A DNA stretch of 64,000 bases, from the NCBI GenBank assembly GCA_002401865.1, contig NVUK01000007.1:1-64000 (forward strand), written 5' to 3'. The stretch is from Candidatus Aerophobota bacterium. GTDB taxonomy: Bacteria > Chlamydiota > Chlamydiia > Chlamydiales > Simkaniaceae. Numbering within the stretch: position 1 is the first letter of the stretch; every line of letters starts with the position of its first letter. The notes under the pieces are model-generated. The model worked only from the letters and a program-made list of their open reading frames with translations, ran no database searches and was not told the origin of the DNA. Positions 8,481 to 17,238 of the stretch are shown here, in pieces. The translations under genes and the position numbers were made by a program.

Positions 8481-9347
8481 ATGTTACAAATGAAAAAAAC
8501 AAAGAAACTATTATTTTTAGCCCTATGTGTAGCGCTTCCATCCATTGGAAGTTATGCCCAGGAGGAAATCCGCTTTTCACTGGAGACTGAAGCAGAAAAA
8601 AAACAGAGCCATAAAGAATTTTTAGACCTTACAGGCTATCCTTCAAAATCTACAGAAGATTTAATGGCTAAAATTTTTCCCGACTTTCCACAAGCGGCAA
8701 AAAAATTTGACAATAGTCTGCCTAATTTACTACTAGCTAATGCAGCACTCTCTAAAGGAAGTAAACGGGAAAAGATTATAGGCACCATTTTTGAGCTTTC
8801 TTTCTCAGGGCAATTGCCTCATAGCGTGATTTATACAGCTGCAATGGCACTATACAACCAAAAAGAGCACCTTTCAGAAAGAGCCGTAGAGATCATGGTA
8901 GAGTTACAACTTTTAGCTCAAGTCCATGCCGACATTACCGATCACTATGTAAAAAACTATCAGTTTAACTCGAGCCAAAAAGGGCCTTTTCAACTTTTTA
9001 AAGATAAACATTTTCAGCAATGGGTCTGTGGCAATAAGGTTCTATTAGAAGAATATCCTGATGCATGCTTTAGAGCTTTGAGTAAATTTAAAAAGCTTTA
9101 CAAAACCATCCATGTTTTTGACACTTTCCCTCTGGGTTTTTCTACAACATTTTTTGAAAACTATCGCCCAAGAATAGCGGAAGAGTTTTCTCAAGCAACG
9201 ATTAAATTTTCTATAGATAAAATCCATGATAACTTCATCGAAGCATTCACCACCTCAATGCCAGGATTTGACTGCTCTGATCAACGTTCTTCAGAATTTG
9301 ATTTTAGTAACGATAACTTTATTGATTCTGTAGATTGGTGGAACTAG
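8481..9347 (+). CDS. Secreted protein of a three-gene tandem family, member 1
   Basis: This 288-residue protein has a clear signal peptide (MKKTKKLLFLALCVALPSIGSYAQ). The first ATG is favoured because AGGAG lies 8 bases upstream. No known domain was recognised. The mature part is probably helical. The segment LMAKIFPDFPQ...LPNLLLANAALS...IFELSFSGQLPHS lines up with ILPEHPEL...VGNLLLANLYLN...IYDLRLHSEMTHA in the next two genes, so this is a diverged paralogue. It is followed by a good terminator and is therefore transcribed separately from members 2 and 3. It is divergent from TIR paralogue 1. A periplasmic or exported role is inferred from the signal peptide. Confidence 0.75.
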   Translation: MLQMKKTKKLLFLALCVALPSIGSYAQEEIRFSLETEAEKKQSHKEFLDLTGYPSKSTEDLMAKIFPDFPQAAKKFDNSLPNLLLANAALSKGSKREKIIGTIFELSFSGQLPHSVIYTAAMALYNQKEHLSERAVEIMVELQLLAQVHADITDHYVKNYQFNSSQKGPFQLFKDKHFQQWVCGNKVLLEEYPDACFRALSKFKKLYKTIHVFDTFPLGFSTTFFENYRPRIAEEFSQATIKFSIDKIHDNFIEAFTTSMPGFDCSDQRSSEFDFSNDNFIDSVDWWN

Positions 9348-9376
9348 TCCATAGTTCACTCTACCACTCAACCTTT

Positions 9377-9405
9377 GGGGAAACTGTATAGTTTCCCCTT
9401 TTTTT
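9377..9405 (+). terminator. Rho-independent terminator after secreted family member 1
   Basis: A perfect 8-bp stem GGGGAAAC / GTTTCCCC encloses a 6-base loop and is followed directly by seven T residues. It lies 30 bases after the stop codon of the gene at 8481-9347 and ends that transcript before the promoter of the next gene. Confidence 0.9.
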
Positions 9406-9432
9406 ATAAACATGTTGAAAAAAATTAAAAAT
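9405..9432 (+). repeat. 28-base direct repeat, upstream copy of duplicated gene region
   Basis: This 28-base stretch starting TATAAACATGTTG recurs at 10337-10364 with one mismatch. Both copies sit upstream of a member of the secreted family (starts at 9473 and 10415), as expected if gene plus promoter were duplicated in tandem. Confidence 0.8.
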
Positions 9433-9444
9433 AAAAAGTAACCT
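9415..9444 (+). promoter_or_regulatory. Putative promoter of secreted family member 2
   Basis: TTGAAA is followed after 18 bases by TAACCT, 28 bases before the ATG at 9473. The -35 part lies inside the 28-base repeat that is also found before member 3, where TTGAAA is followed after 18 bases by TAAAAT. Confidence 0.45.
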
Positions 9445-9472
9445 AGCTCCAATCAACTTAAGTGAGGTTTTT

Positions 9473-10360
9473 ATGAATACACGTTTTTTTTCATCTATAC
9501 TTTATCCATCACTTACAACTTTTCTACTTATAACCAGTAATATCTCCGCTGTAGAAAACGAAAATCAAACTTGTCCCATGTTAAATCAATGCACAGGGAC
9601 CTCATATGAACTATTTGAACAGGTTGTGGGTTTTTCCTCTGACCCCATAGAAGTAGTTATCGAACAAATACTGCCAGAGCATCCTGAACTGTGGGATGAA
9701 TATAGTCCCTGTGTGGGAAATTTGCTTCTTGCAAATCTCTATCTAAATCAAGATGTAAACACTCTTACCAGAGCAATCTATGATTTACGCTTGCATAGTG
9801 AAATGACACATGCATGCATGAGTAATGCTTTCTTTTTATCTCTCTTAAATCCAGACTCTTTTATTGCATCTGACCCTGCGAAATTAATGGAGTTATTTTT
9901 TATTATCGAGCTGATGGATAATAATTTAGATCAAACACATGATCCGATTCTCACACTACTCGAGTTTAAATGTTTAGATGTAAAAAATTTATTCAATAAA
10001 GAATATCTCTCAAGACTGCCCATATTTAATCTATCTAATTTAACCATAGGCAACTTCTTTAAACACATAGAGCAATTTACTAACTCACTAAAGAGACATA
10101 CTCCTCTTTATTTTCAAGACTCACCTCACCTATTTACACATAAAAACAGTGAGCTCTGTCTATGGGGATCTTTAGATACTATTATCGAAATGATCGAAAG
10201 TTTTACTGAAGACGAAGACACTCAACTCTTAAAATCTGAAATAGCAAAAGATCCTAACACAACCCTTTTGAACTTTTTAGAACAACATCTTCCCTCGATG
10301 CTAAAAACATCTTCTGTTGGAGACCAACTTGTTTTCTATAAACATGTTGAAAAAAAATAA
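9473..10360 (+). CDS. Secreted protein of the tandem family, member 2
   Basis: This 295-residue protein has a signal peptide (hydrophobic core LYPSLTTFLLITSNISA, cleavage before VENE). It is strongly similar to member 3: YELFEQVVGFSSDPIE against YELFENFVGVSSSPID, and CVGNLLLANLYLN in both. No known domain was recognised. Cysteines are conserved between the two proteins (YSPCVGN, HACMSN, FKCLDV), consistent with an oxidising compartment. The last eight residues (FYKHVEKK) are encoded by a copy of the upstream region of this gene's own family, so the C-terminus was rewritten by tandem duplication. GTGAGG precedes the ATG. Confidence 0.75.
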   Translation: MNTRFFSSILYPSLTTFLLITSNISAVENENQTCPMLNQCTGTSYELFEQVVGFSSDPIEVVIEQILPEHPELWDEYSPCVGNLLLANLYLNQDVNTLTRAIYDLRLHSEMTHACMSNAFFLSLLNPDSFIASDPAKLMELFFIIELMDNNLDQTHDPILTLLEFKCLDVKNLFNKEYLSRLPIFNLSNLTIGNFFKHIEQFTNSLKRHTPLYFQDSPHLFTHKNSELCLWGSLDTIIEMIESFTEDEDTQLLKSEIAKDPNTTLLNFLEQHLPSMLKTSSVGDQLVFYKHVEKK

Positions 10361-10364
10361 AAAT
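10337..10364 (+). repeat. 28-base direct repeat, second copy, overlapping the end of member 2
   Basis: This matches 9405-9432 with one mismatch. It includes the last codons and the TAA stop of member 2 and the -35 of the putative promoter of member 3. Confidence 0.8.
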
Positions 10365-10376
10365 GGTGACTAAAAT
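10347..10376 (+). promoter_or_regulatory. Putative promoter of secreted family member 3
   Basis: TTGAAA is followed after 18 bases by TAAAAT, 38 bases before the ATG at 10415. The -35 overlaps the end of the member 2 coding sequence because it lies in the duplicated 28-base segment. Confidence 0.5.
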
Positions 10377-10414
10377 CGTTCTAATAAAACTAAAGTTAAA
10401 AGAGTATTATAACC

Positions 10415-11410
10415 ATGCGTTGGATCCCCTCTATCATTTACTCCTCTCTTGCAGCTTGTCTACTTGTAGCAAGTCCGGTGGTAGCGCGCGAGGATGCGCG
10501 TGAAACTTTCTACTCCTCTCACACGTTAAACCAGCATCAATGGATATCGTATGAATTGTTTGAAAACTTTGTAGGTGTTTCCTCCTCCCCCATAGATATG
10601 ATGATGCGACAACTAGCGCCAGAAGAGCCTGAAATCTGGGATCAATACAGTGCGTGTGTAGGCAATCTTCTTCTTGCAAACCTCTATCTCAACACGGATA
10701 TAGAAAAAGTTACTAAAGCGATCTATACTTTGCGCTTTCATAGTGAAATGACCTACGCATGCATATACAATGCCCTGCTTCTATCTCTATCTAATCCTAA
10801 CTCTTTCCTAGCTTCTAACCCTTCCATTCTTTTGGAAATGTTCACTATTGCTAGCTTAATGGAAAATGCTTTAGAAAATTGTCCCGAGCATGATGATTCA
10901 GGAATTTCACCCATGTGCGCTCTAGTTAGGTTCAAATGTCTTGAGCTAGACCAAAACAATATTTCCACACTACCGATTTTTCAAATCCCTTATTTAAAAG
11001 TTTCCGATTTTTTACAAAGCCAATCCAACTCTTTGGACCAATTACAAGAAGGAGCGCCCTTCTATTTTCAACACTCATCGCACACCTTTGTTCCCACAAG
11101 CACAACTACCTCCTCGTGGGGGCCGGTACGTGATATAGTAGATATAAAAGAAGAGTTTGATAACGAAAAAAATACTCAGCTCTACCGATTAGAAGTAAAG
11201 ATATCTCCCCATATCACTTTTTTAAAATTTCTAGAAAAACACTTTGTCTCTTTTTTAGAATTACCTTCTTTTGGAAAGCAACTCGCTAATGAATTAGAAC
11301 AGTTTCAAATGCCCCAAGAACTTAGAGAAATCGATGAAGAGATGCATACTACACCTTTCTTTATCTTTGATGACTCTCCCACTGAACTGTGTAGTACAAA
11401 GTTTTGTTAA
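10415..11410 (+). CDS. Secreted protein of the tandem family, member 3
   Basis: This 331-residue protein has a signal peptide (MRWIPSIIYSSLAACLLVASPVVA, then REDA). It matches member 2 along most of its length (LAPEEPEIWDQYSACVGNLLLANLYLN, HSEMTYACIYNALLLSLSNPNSFLAS, APFYFQHSSH) and has a longer C-terminal tail. No known domain was recognised. Bases and codon use look like those of the neighbours. Its 3' end is 78 bases before the pknD start; a separate pknD promoter seems likely. Confidence 0.75.
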   Translation: MRWIPSIIYSSLAACLLVASPVVAREDARETFYSSHTLNQHQWISYELFENFVGVSSSPIDMMMRQLAPEEPEIWDQYSACVGNLLLANLYLNTDIEKVTKAIYTLRFHSEMTYACIYNALLLSLSNPNSFLASNPSILLEMFTIASLMENALENCPEHDDSGISPMCALVRFKCLELDQNNISTLPIFQIPYLKVSDFLQSQSNSLDQLQEGAPFYFQHSSHTFVPTSTTTSSWGPVRDIVDIKEEFDNEKNTQLYRLEVKISPHITFLKFLEKHFVSFLELPSFGKQLANELEQFQMPQELREIDEEMHTTPFFIFDDSPTELCSTKFC

Positions 11411-11488
11411 TTCTTCTATTTTAAGCGCACAATAAAAAAACCTGATTCTTTCTTGCAAAGTTTTTCTATAAACTTTAAATTCCGTGAC

Positions 11489-14368
11489 ATGAGTGAAAAA
11501 GAACATGATCTTCCCCCCCTACCCAAGCAACTGGGCGATTACACCATTATAAAACGTATTGGCCATGGTGGCATGGGAGAAATTTTTCTCGCTTTCGATC
11601 CTTTTTTTGGCAGGAAAATTGCTATTAAACGGATGCTACCCCACCTGTTTAAGTTTAAATCAGCGGTTAAGCGTTTTCTTAATGAAGTGAAAATTGCCTC
11701 AAAACTTCAGCACCCCTCTATTATTCCCATCTATTCCATGCATGAAACTAAAGATGACATTTACTACACCATGCCCTACATCGAAGGAAAAACTTTTGCT
11801 AATATACTCAAAGAGACCCGCAGTTTTGAAAAACAGGGCTCACGCGCTCATCCTGTTGGGTCATCTATACCTGGCCTTATGCATATTTTTCTTCAAATAT
11901 GCCAAGCGGTTGAATATTCCCATGCTCAAGGATTTTTACACCGAGATATAAAGCCTGAAAATATTATCATCGGAAAATTTGGAGAAGTAGTATTACTCGA
12001 CTGGGGACTAGCCTGTCCTGTCGATGGGTCCACAGTTATCGATGATATAGAAGAATTTACAAGCACAACTAATAATTTAGACACTAGTTTAACACTGCCT
12101 GGAAAAATCCCGGGATCCGTTGCTTACATGGCGCCAGAAACAGCCTTTACAGGGGTGGCTAATTTTTTAACCGATATCTACTCCCTTGGCGTGGTTCTTT
12201 ACTATTTGCTCTCTTTAAGACTACCTTTTATTCGAGTAGATCTTCAAGATTTTATAAAAACTGTAAAATTAGAGAAATGGATAGATCCTCAAGACGTAGC
12301 TCCTAGTAGAGAAATACCTGCTTTTTTGTCTTTAATAACAAAGCAATGTATTCACCCTTTATCTCAAAAAAGATTTCAATCCGTTTCTGATTTAATCAAA
12401 GCGCTTAAAGACTATATTGAAGGAGCTCCCCAATGGACTCTTTCAAAACAAATCGAAACAAGCAAAAAAAACGATTGGATTTTTGAAGAAAATGTACCTT
12501 TAACAAAACATTTAGCCATCTCTTCTAACCAGCCATGGATTGACTGGGCTCATATCATGGTTTCAAAATCTTCATTTTCAGATATCATCAAATTTGAAAC
12601 AACCATTACCTCTAATGCGCCTTCTCTGGGTATAGGATTTCTTTTTTGTATCCCTGATACTAAGCGTATCCATAATTTAGAAGAGGGTGTGCTACTGTGG
12701 GTGGGTGGCTCCTTATCTCCATTTTGTAAAATATTTAGAAACAGCGTTGAAATTCTCTCCGCTGCCATGCCCACAGTAGAAAACAAAAACTCTCACCATA
12801 TCGCCATCGAAATCAAACATAATCTTGTCTCACTAGAAGTGGATGAAAACAAATTACTTTCTTACTACAGCCATTTGCCCCTAATTGGAGGACATGTGGG
12901 TGTGATTAGAAAAGATATGCATACAGAGATAAGTCCCATTGCCGTTTATGAAGGCTCTCAAAATGTGATGGTCAATTGCTTAGCGATTCCAGATGCTTTT
13001 TTCACCACCAAAGATTATAGCAGCGCCCTACAAGAATATAGAAAAATAGCGCAATCTTTTCAGGGACGTTTTGAAGGTAGAGAAGCTATTTTCCGTGCAG
13101 GACTTACTTTACTAGAAAAAGCAAAAAACACACACGAACTACTTCCGAACGACCGTATCTATGAAGAGGCTATTTCTGAGTTTAACAAGCTACACAACAC
13201 TCCAGGAGCTCCATTAGAGTATTTGGGTAAAGCTCTCACTTATCAGCTAAAAGGTTTTTTTGACGAAGAGGTCAAATGTTTAGAGTTTGCGTGTCGTAAG
13301 TTTTCAAAACACCCGTTACGTAAACATTTAAAAGAACATGCCAACCTCCGTTTTCACCAAGTTTCAAGAACGAATCGAAAAATCACCTCTATGTTCGCTC
13401 TACTTATTCTCGATCACCTCCCAGCTCTACATACACATCAAGACACGCATAACCTTTTGCTTCACCTACAAAATCAAGAAACGCCTTCGCCCTACTTTTC
13501 TGAAGCCAACCAAAAGCCAGATGAATTAAACCCTTTACTCCTTTCTATTAAACTCGCCTCTTTTCTAGAAAAGCCTGTTTCTCTATTTGAACTCACTCAA
13601 ACACACGCAACAAAATTCACCAACAACTACCAAGCTTTAGAAAGTGTCTTTTTTACCCTACTAGATATGGACTATCCCAAGCTTATTGAATATATGCTTA
13701 AATATTTCAGACTAGAGGAGAGTGACTACTACTTTCAAGAACTGCAAACCCATATCCATTTAATGCTAAACGTAAACAGTGTTGGTATAGAAAAAACTTT
13801 GGCTACTCTTTGCCCAGAAAATAAATTCAATACGCAAAATTCTTCGCAACAAAAGAGTCTTTTCTACCTCATGAACTCTTCTCTTTATCTTAGCAAAGCA
13901 AATGATGCTTATCGCTTATTCGATAATATTGACGTCTCTTCCCTGTACCCTTTAAAAGTTTGGAATGCTCTTTTAGTCAGAGATTTCAAAGAAGCTGAAA
14001 AACTGCTTCTAAGTATAGACAAACACTTATTTTCTAACATCAAATCTCCCTATTACCTCCTTTATGGATGCTTTTTAGCAGCAACAAAAGGTAAAAGTGC
14101 AGCACTAACTCATTTTTCTATTTCTCTACAACTATCCAGGCCCTCTTTTTATTGCTTACTCTCCTACTTTTTAAATAAAAAAATCTCTCTTAAATCTACA
14201 TGGTATGAGGAAGCTTTCTCCTATGAGAGAAGAGCTCTGCTAAGGCAACTGACACTGTTTTATACTTGCCTTAATAAAAACCGCAAAGCTAGAGCATGGG
14301 AAGAAATGGTAAGAAAAGAGCAAAAAAATGTCCAAATCCCTTTGAATTTCCTTGTTGATTCTCTATAA
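11489..14368 (+). CDS. pknD: Serine/threonine protein kinase PknD
   Basis: This is a 959-residue Hanks-type kinase. The catalytic domain occupies about residues 17-305: glycine loop IGHGGMGE (24-31), Lys47 in AIK, helix-C Glu66, HRDIKPEN (151-158) and a metal-binding motif that is DWG (171-173) instead of DFG, then an APE-like end (MAPETAF). The remaining roughly 650 residues are helical, contain TPR-like stretches, and show no obvious membrane helix. The frame opens earlier, but ATG at 11489 fits the family. TTGCAA and TAAATT at 11453-11481 could be a promoter that gives an almost leaderless message. The order pknD-valS is one I recall from Chlamydia. Confidence 0.93.
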   Translation: MSEKEHDLPPLPKQLGDYTIIKRIGHGGMGEIFLAFDPFFGRKIAIKRMLPHLFKFKSAVKRFLNEVKIASKLQHPSIIPIYSMHETKDDIYYTMPYIEGKTFANILKETRSFEKQGSRAHPVGSSIPGLMHIFLQICQAVEYSHAQGFLHRDIKPENIIIGKFGEVVLLDWGLACPVDGSTVIDDIEEFTSTTNNLDTSLTLPGKIPGSVAYMAPETAFTGVANFLTDIYSLGVVLYYLLSLRLPFIRVDLQDFIKTVKLEKWIDPQDVAPSREIPAFLSLITKQCIHPLSQKRFQSVSDLIKALKDYIEGAPQWTLSKQIETSKKNDWIFEENVPLTKHLAISSNQPWIDWAHIMVSKSSFSDIIKFETTITSNAPSLGIGFLFCIPDTKRIHNLEEGVLLWVGGSLSPFCKIFRNSVEILSAAMPTVENKNSHHIAIEIKHNLVSLEVDENKLLSYYSHLPLIGGHVGVIRKDMHTEISPIAVYEGSQNVMVNCLAIPDAFFTTKDYSSALQEYRKIAQSFQGRFEGREAIFRAGLTLLEKAKNTHELLPNDRIYEEAISEFNKLHNTPGAPLEYLGKALTYQLKGFFDEEVKCLEFACRKFSKHPLRKHLKEHANLRFHQVSRTNRKITSMFALLILDHLPALHTHQDTHNLLLHLQNQETPSPYFSEANQKPDELNPLLLSIKLASFLEKPVSLFELTQTHATKFTNNYQALESVFFTLLDMDYPKLIEYMLKYFRLEESDYYFQELQTHIHLMLNVNSVGIEKTLATLCPENKFNTQNSSQQKSLFYLMNSSLYLSKANDAYRLFDNIDVSSLYPLKVWNALLVRDFKEAEKLLLSIDKHLFSNIKSPYYLLYGCFLAATKGKSAALTHFSISLQLSRPSFYCLLSYFLNKKISLKSTWYEEAFSYERRALLRQLTLFYTCLNKNRKARAWEEMVRKEQKNVQIPLNFLVDSL

Positions 14369-14406
14369 TCGGAAAAGATTTTATCAACCCCCCACAACGT
14401 TAATCC

Positions 14407-17238
14407 ATGAAAAGCCAAGAAGAACCTTTACCAAAGCAATATAATCCCCATTTAACAGAAAATAAATGGTATGATTTTTCTTTAAAGAATGGTTTTTTTC
14501 ATGCCGATCCTCTTTCTGACAAACCTCCTTTTTGCATCATGCTTCCCCCGCCTAATGTCACAGGCGTTCTCCATATGGGCCATGCCCTGATTAATACGTT
14601 GCAAGATATTATGGCTAGATACAAACGCATGATGGGCTTTGAAGTGTTGTGGATGCCCGGAGTGGACCATGCAGGTATTGCGACACAAACGGTTGTAGAA
14701 AAGCATTTAATCGCTACAACAGGAAAAAAAAGAAAAGATTTTTCCAGAGAAGAATTTGTTAAGCATATTTGGAAATGGAAAGAGCAGCACGAAGAAGAAA
14801 TACTCAATCAATTAAAAAAGATTGGATCCTCCTGTGATTGGATGCGCCACTGTTTTACTATGGATGAAACCTCTACAGAGGCCGTGAATTTTGTCTTTGA
14901 TAAAATGGTAAAAGAAAATCTTATCTATCAAGGCAAATATCTCGTTAACTGGGACGTAATTACCCAGACAGCTCTCGCTGATGATGAAGTAGAACATGAA
15001 GAGCGTGATAGCTTTTTATGGCATTTTTCCTATCCCATCGATGGAACAGATGACCACCTTGTTATCGCAACAACTCGGCCAGAAACGCTGCTCGGCGATA
15101 CTGCTGTAGCTGTGCATCCTGAAGATGAGCGGTATCAAAACTTAAAGGGAAAAACGGTTACTATACCTATTGTAAACAGGCAAGTACCTATTATTTTTGA
15201 TAATTTTGTGGACCCTTCTTTTGGAACAGGCGTGGTTAAAATTACCCCTGCACACGACCCTAATGACTATGAAGTGGGATTACGGCTATCTCTACCTATG
15301 ATTAATATCATGAACCCCGACGGAACGCTCAATGAAGAGGGGCTAGAATATGAGGGTCTATCCATGAGTAAAGCGCGCGAATTGATTGCTGACCGGATGG
15401 ACAAAATGGGTTGTCTTGTAAAAAAAGAGCAGTATAGCCATAGAGTAGGTGTTTCTTACCGCTCCAAAGCTGTTATTGAGCCCTATTTATCTACGCAATG
15501 GTTCATTAATATGGCGCCATTTAAAGAAAAATTAATCCGTGCTGTTAAAGAAGAACGTGTTAAAATTATCCCCAAAAACTTTGAAGCGACCTATTTTCAC
15601 TGGATCGACAATTTAAGAGATTGGTGTATTTCTCGCCAACTTTGGTGGGGTCATAGAATTCCTATTTGGAGACATAAAGAGCAAAAAGAAAAATTTTATT
15701 CCTCTCCCGATGGGAAAGTGCCTAAAGAAATCAAAGATACAGTCGATGAGTATGAGCAAGAAACCGATGTTTTAGACACATGGTTTTCTTCAGCGCTATG
15801 GCCTTTTAGCACGCTGGGATTTCCACATAAAACAGCCGAGCTAAAACGTTTTTATCCCAATAGTTCACTTATGACTGGCCATGATATTTTATTCTTTTGG
15901 GTCGCACGGATGATCATGATGGGAGAATATGTGATGGGCGAAGTGCCCTTCAAAGAGGTGAATTTACAAGGGCTAATTTTTGGAAAGTCTTACTTTAAAG
16001 AAAATAGTGATGGCGGCATAACTTACGTTACAAAAAAAGAGCGCGCAAATATTGAAAAAAGTAACTCGGTGCCTAAAGGTGTTTTTTCTAAATGGGAGAA
16101 AATGTCTAAATCTAAAGGTAACGTTATGGACCCTTTAGAAATTATTGATGCTTATGGAGCTGATGCCATGCGCATGGCTATTACCGCTAGCGCTACAGCT
16201 TCCATGCACATTGATTTAGACAAGCGCCGCTTTGAAGAGTTTAAAAACTTTGCTAACAAAATGTGGAATGCTTCACGTTTTATATTGATGAATTTAACTC
16301 TAGATGCAGAGGACTTACAAAGTCCACTAGACCACTCTCTTTTCACTCTAGATGATAAGTGGATGCTATCGCGCTGCTCGGTAGTTTGTGAAGAGCTAAA
16401 AGTTTTGATTGAGGGGTATAAATTTGACCAAGTAGCAAAACTTGGCTACACCTTCTTTTGGGATGAGCTTTGCGCCTACTATCTTGAATTTGCCAAACCT
16501 ATCCTGTTTCAAAAGCAAGGCTCCAAAAAGCAATTTAGACAAAAGCAAATATTACTTCTGTTTTTCTTAATACAATCCATTACTGCCCTGCACCCTCTTG
16601 CTCCTTTTATCACAGACGAAATATTTTTTAGGCTAAAGTCTGTTTTACCTATACCTAGTAATCATGAGATTATCCAAGATCCTCATATAGCAAGAATTGT
16701 AACAGCTTTAAAGCAAGTAGCATGTCAAAAAGTAACCTATCCTGGAAAAGTTACAGATAGTGACATCGACAAAGATGCTGAGGGTGAATTTGCCTTTTTG
16801 ATTCGCATAATTACGCAACTGCGCAATATCCGAGGAGAGATGGGTTTACCTCCAAGCGCTCCTTCAGAGCTATACATTAGTGGCGGCGAGAAAAATATTC
16901 AATTTATCAAAAACCATCAAGAGTTAATCGGAGCATTAATCCGTTTAGAAAAAATATATTTTGATCTTTATCCTAGTAGCTCTGAATTTGTTTGTGAGGC
17001 AAAAGTAGATGATATTACTCTAGTACTGCCTATGCCTAAAGCTTTTAGAGAAAAAGAGAAGCAGCGTCTAGTCAAGGAACAAGATAAACTGGAAGCATTG
17101 ATTTTTTCGTTAAAAACAAAGCTTAGCAATAAAAATTTTACAGGAAAAGCTCCTAAAGAATTGGTAGAAAAAACAAAGCTAAATCTAAAGGAAGCAGAGC
17201 AAAATTTAGACCATGTCAAAGATAAACTCTCTAACTAG
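14407..17238 (+). CDS. valS: Valyl-tRNA synthetase
   Basis: ValRS is a class I synthetase with an editing domain. The 943-residue length fits. The HIGH-type motif is PPPNVTGVLHMGHAL, the editing domain shows TTRPETLLGDTAVAVHP and GTGVVKITPAHDPNDYEVG, the tRNA-handling region has RDWCISRQLWWGHRIPIW, and the KMSKS loop is WEKMSKSKGNVMDP. The C-terminus is the usual coiled-coil arm (about residues 880-943). It lies 38 bases after pknD and converges with the symporter gene, overlapping it by 4 bases. Confidence 0.97.
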   Translation: MKSQEEPLPKQYNPHLTENKWYDFSLKNGFFHADPLSDKPPFCIMLPPPNVTGVLHMGHALINTLQDIMARYKRMMGFEVLWMPGVDHAGIATQTVVEKHLIATTGKKRKDFSREEFVKHIWKWKEQHEEEILNQLKKIGSSCDWMRHCFTMDETSTEAVNFVFDKMVKENLIYQGKYLVNWDVITQTALADDEVEHEERDSFLWHFSYPIDGTDDHLVIATTRPETLLGDTAVAVHPEDERYQNLKGKTVTIPIVNRQVPIIFDNFVDPSFGTGVVKITPAHDPNDYEVGLRLSLPMINIMNPDGTLNEEGLEYEGLSMSKARELIADRMDKMGCLVKKEQYSHRVGVSYRSKAVIEPYLSTQWFINMAPFKEKLIRAVKEERVKIIPKNFEATYFHWIDNLRDWCISRQLWWGHRIPIWRHKEQKEKFYSSPDGKVPKEIKDTVDEYEQETDVLDTWFSSALWPFSTLGFPHKTAELKRFYPNSSLMTGHDILFFWVARMIMMGEYVMGEVPFKEVNLQGLIFGKSYFKENSDGGITYVTKKERANIEKSNSVPKGVFSKWEKMSKSKGNVMDPLEIIDAYGADAMRMAITASATASMHIDLDKRRFEEFKNFANKMWNASRFILMNLTLDAEDLQSPLDHSLFTLDDKWMLSRCSVVCEELKVLIEGYKFDQVAKLGYTFFWDELCAYYLEFAKPILFQKQGSKKQFRQKQILLLFFLIQSITALHPLAPFITDEIFFRLKSVLPIPSNHEIIQDPHIARIVTALKQVACQKVTYPGKVTDSDIDKDAEGEFAFLIRIITQLRNIRGEMGLPPSAPSELYISGGEKNIQFIKNHQELIGALIRLEKIYFDLYPSSSEFVCEAKVDDITLVLPMPKAFREKEKQRLVKEQDKLEALIFSLKTKLSNKNFTGKAPKELVEKTKLNLKEAEQNLDHVKDKLSN

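Noticed and set aside
8296-8493. 65-codon Lys/Ile-rich ORF on the plus strand
   Set aside because: It lies in an A-rich promoter region, has no ribosome binding site and overlaps the next gene's start.
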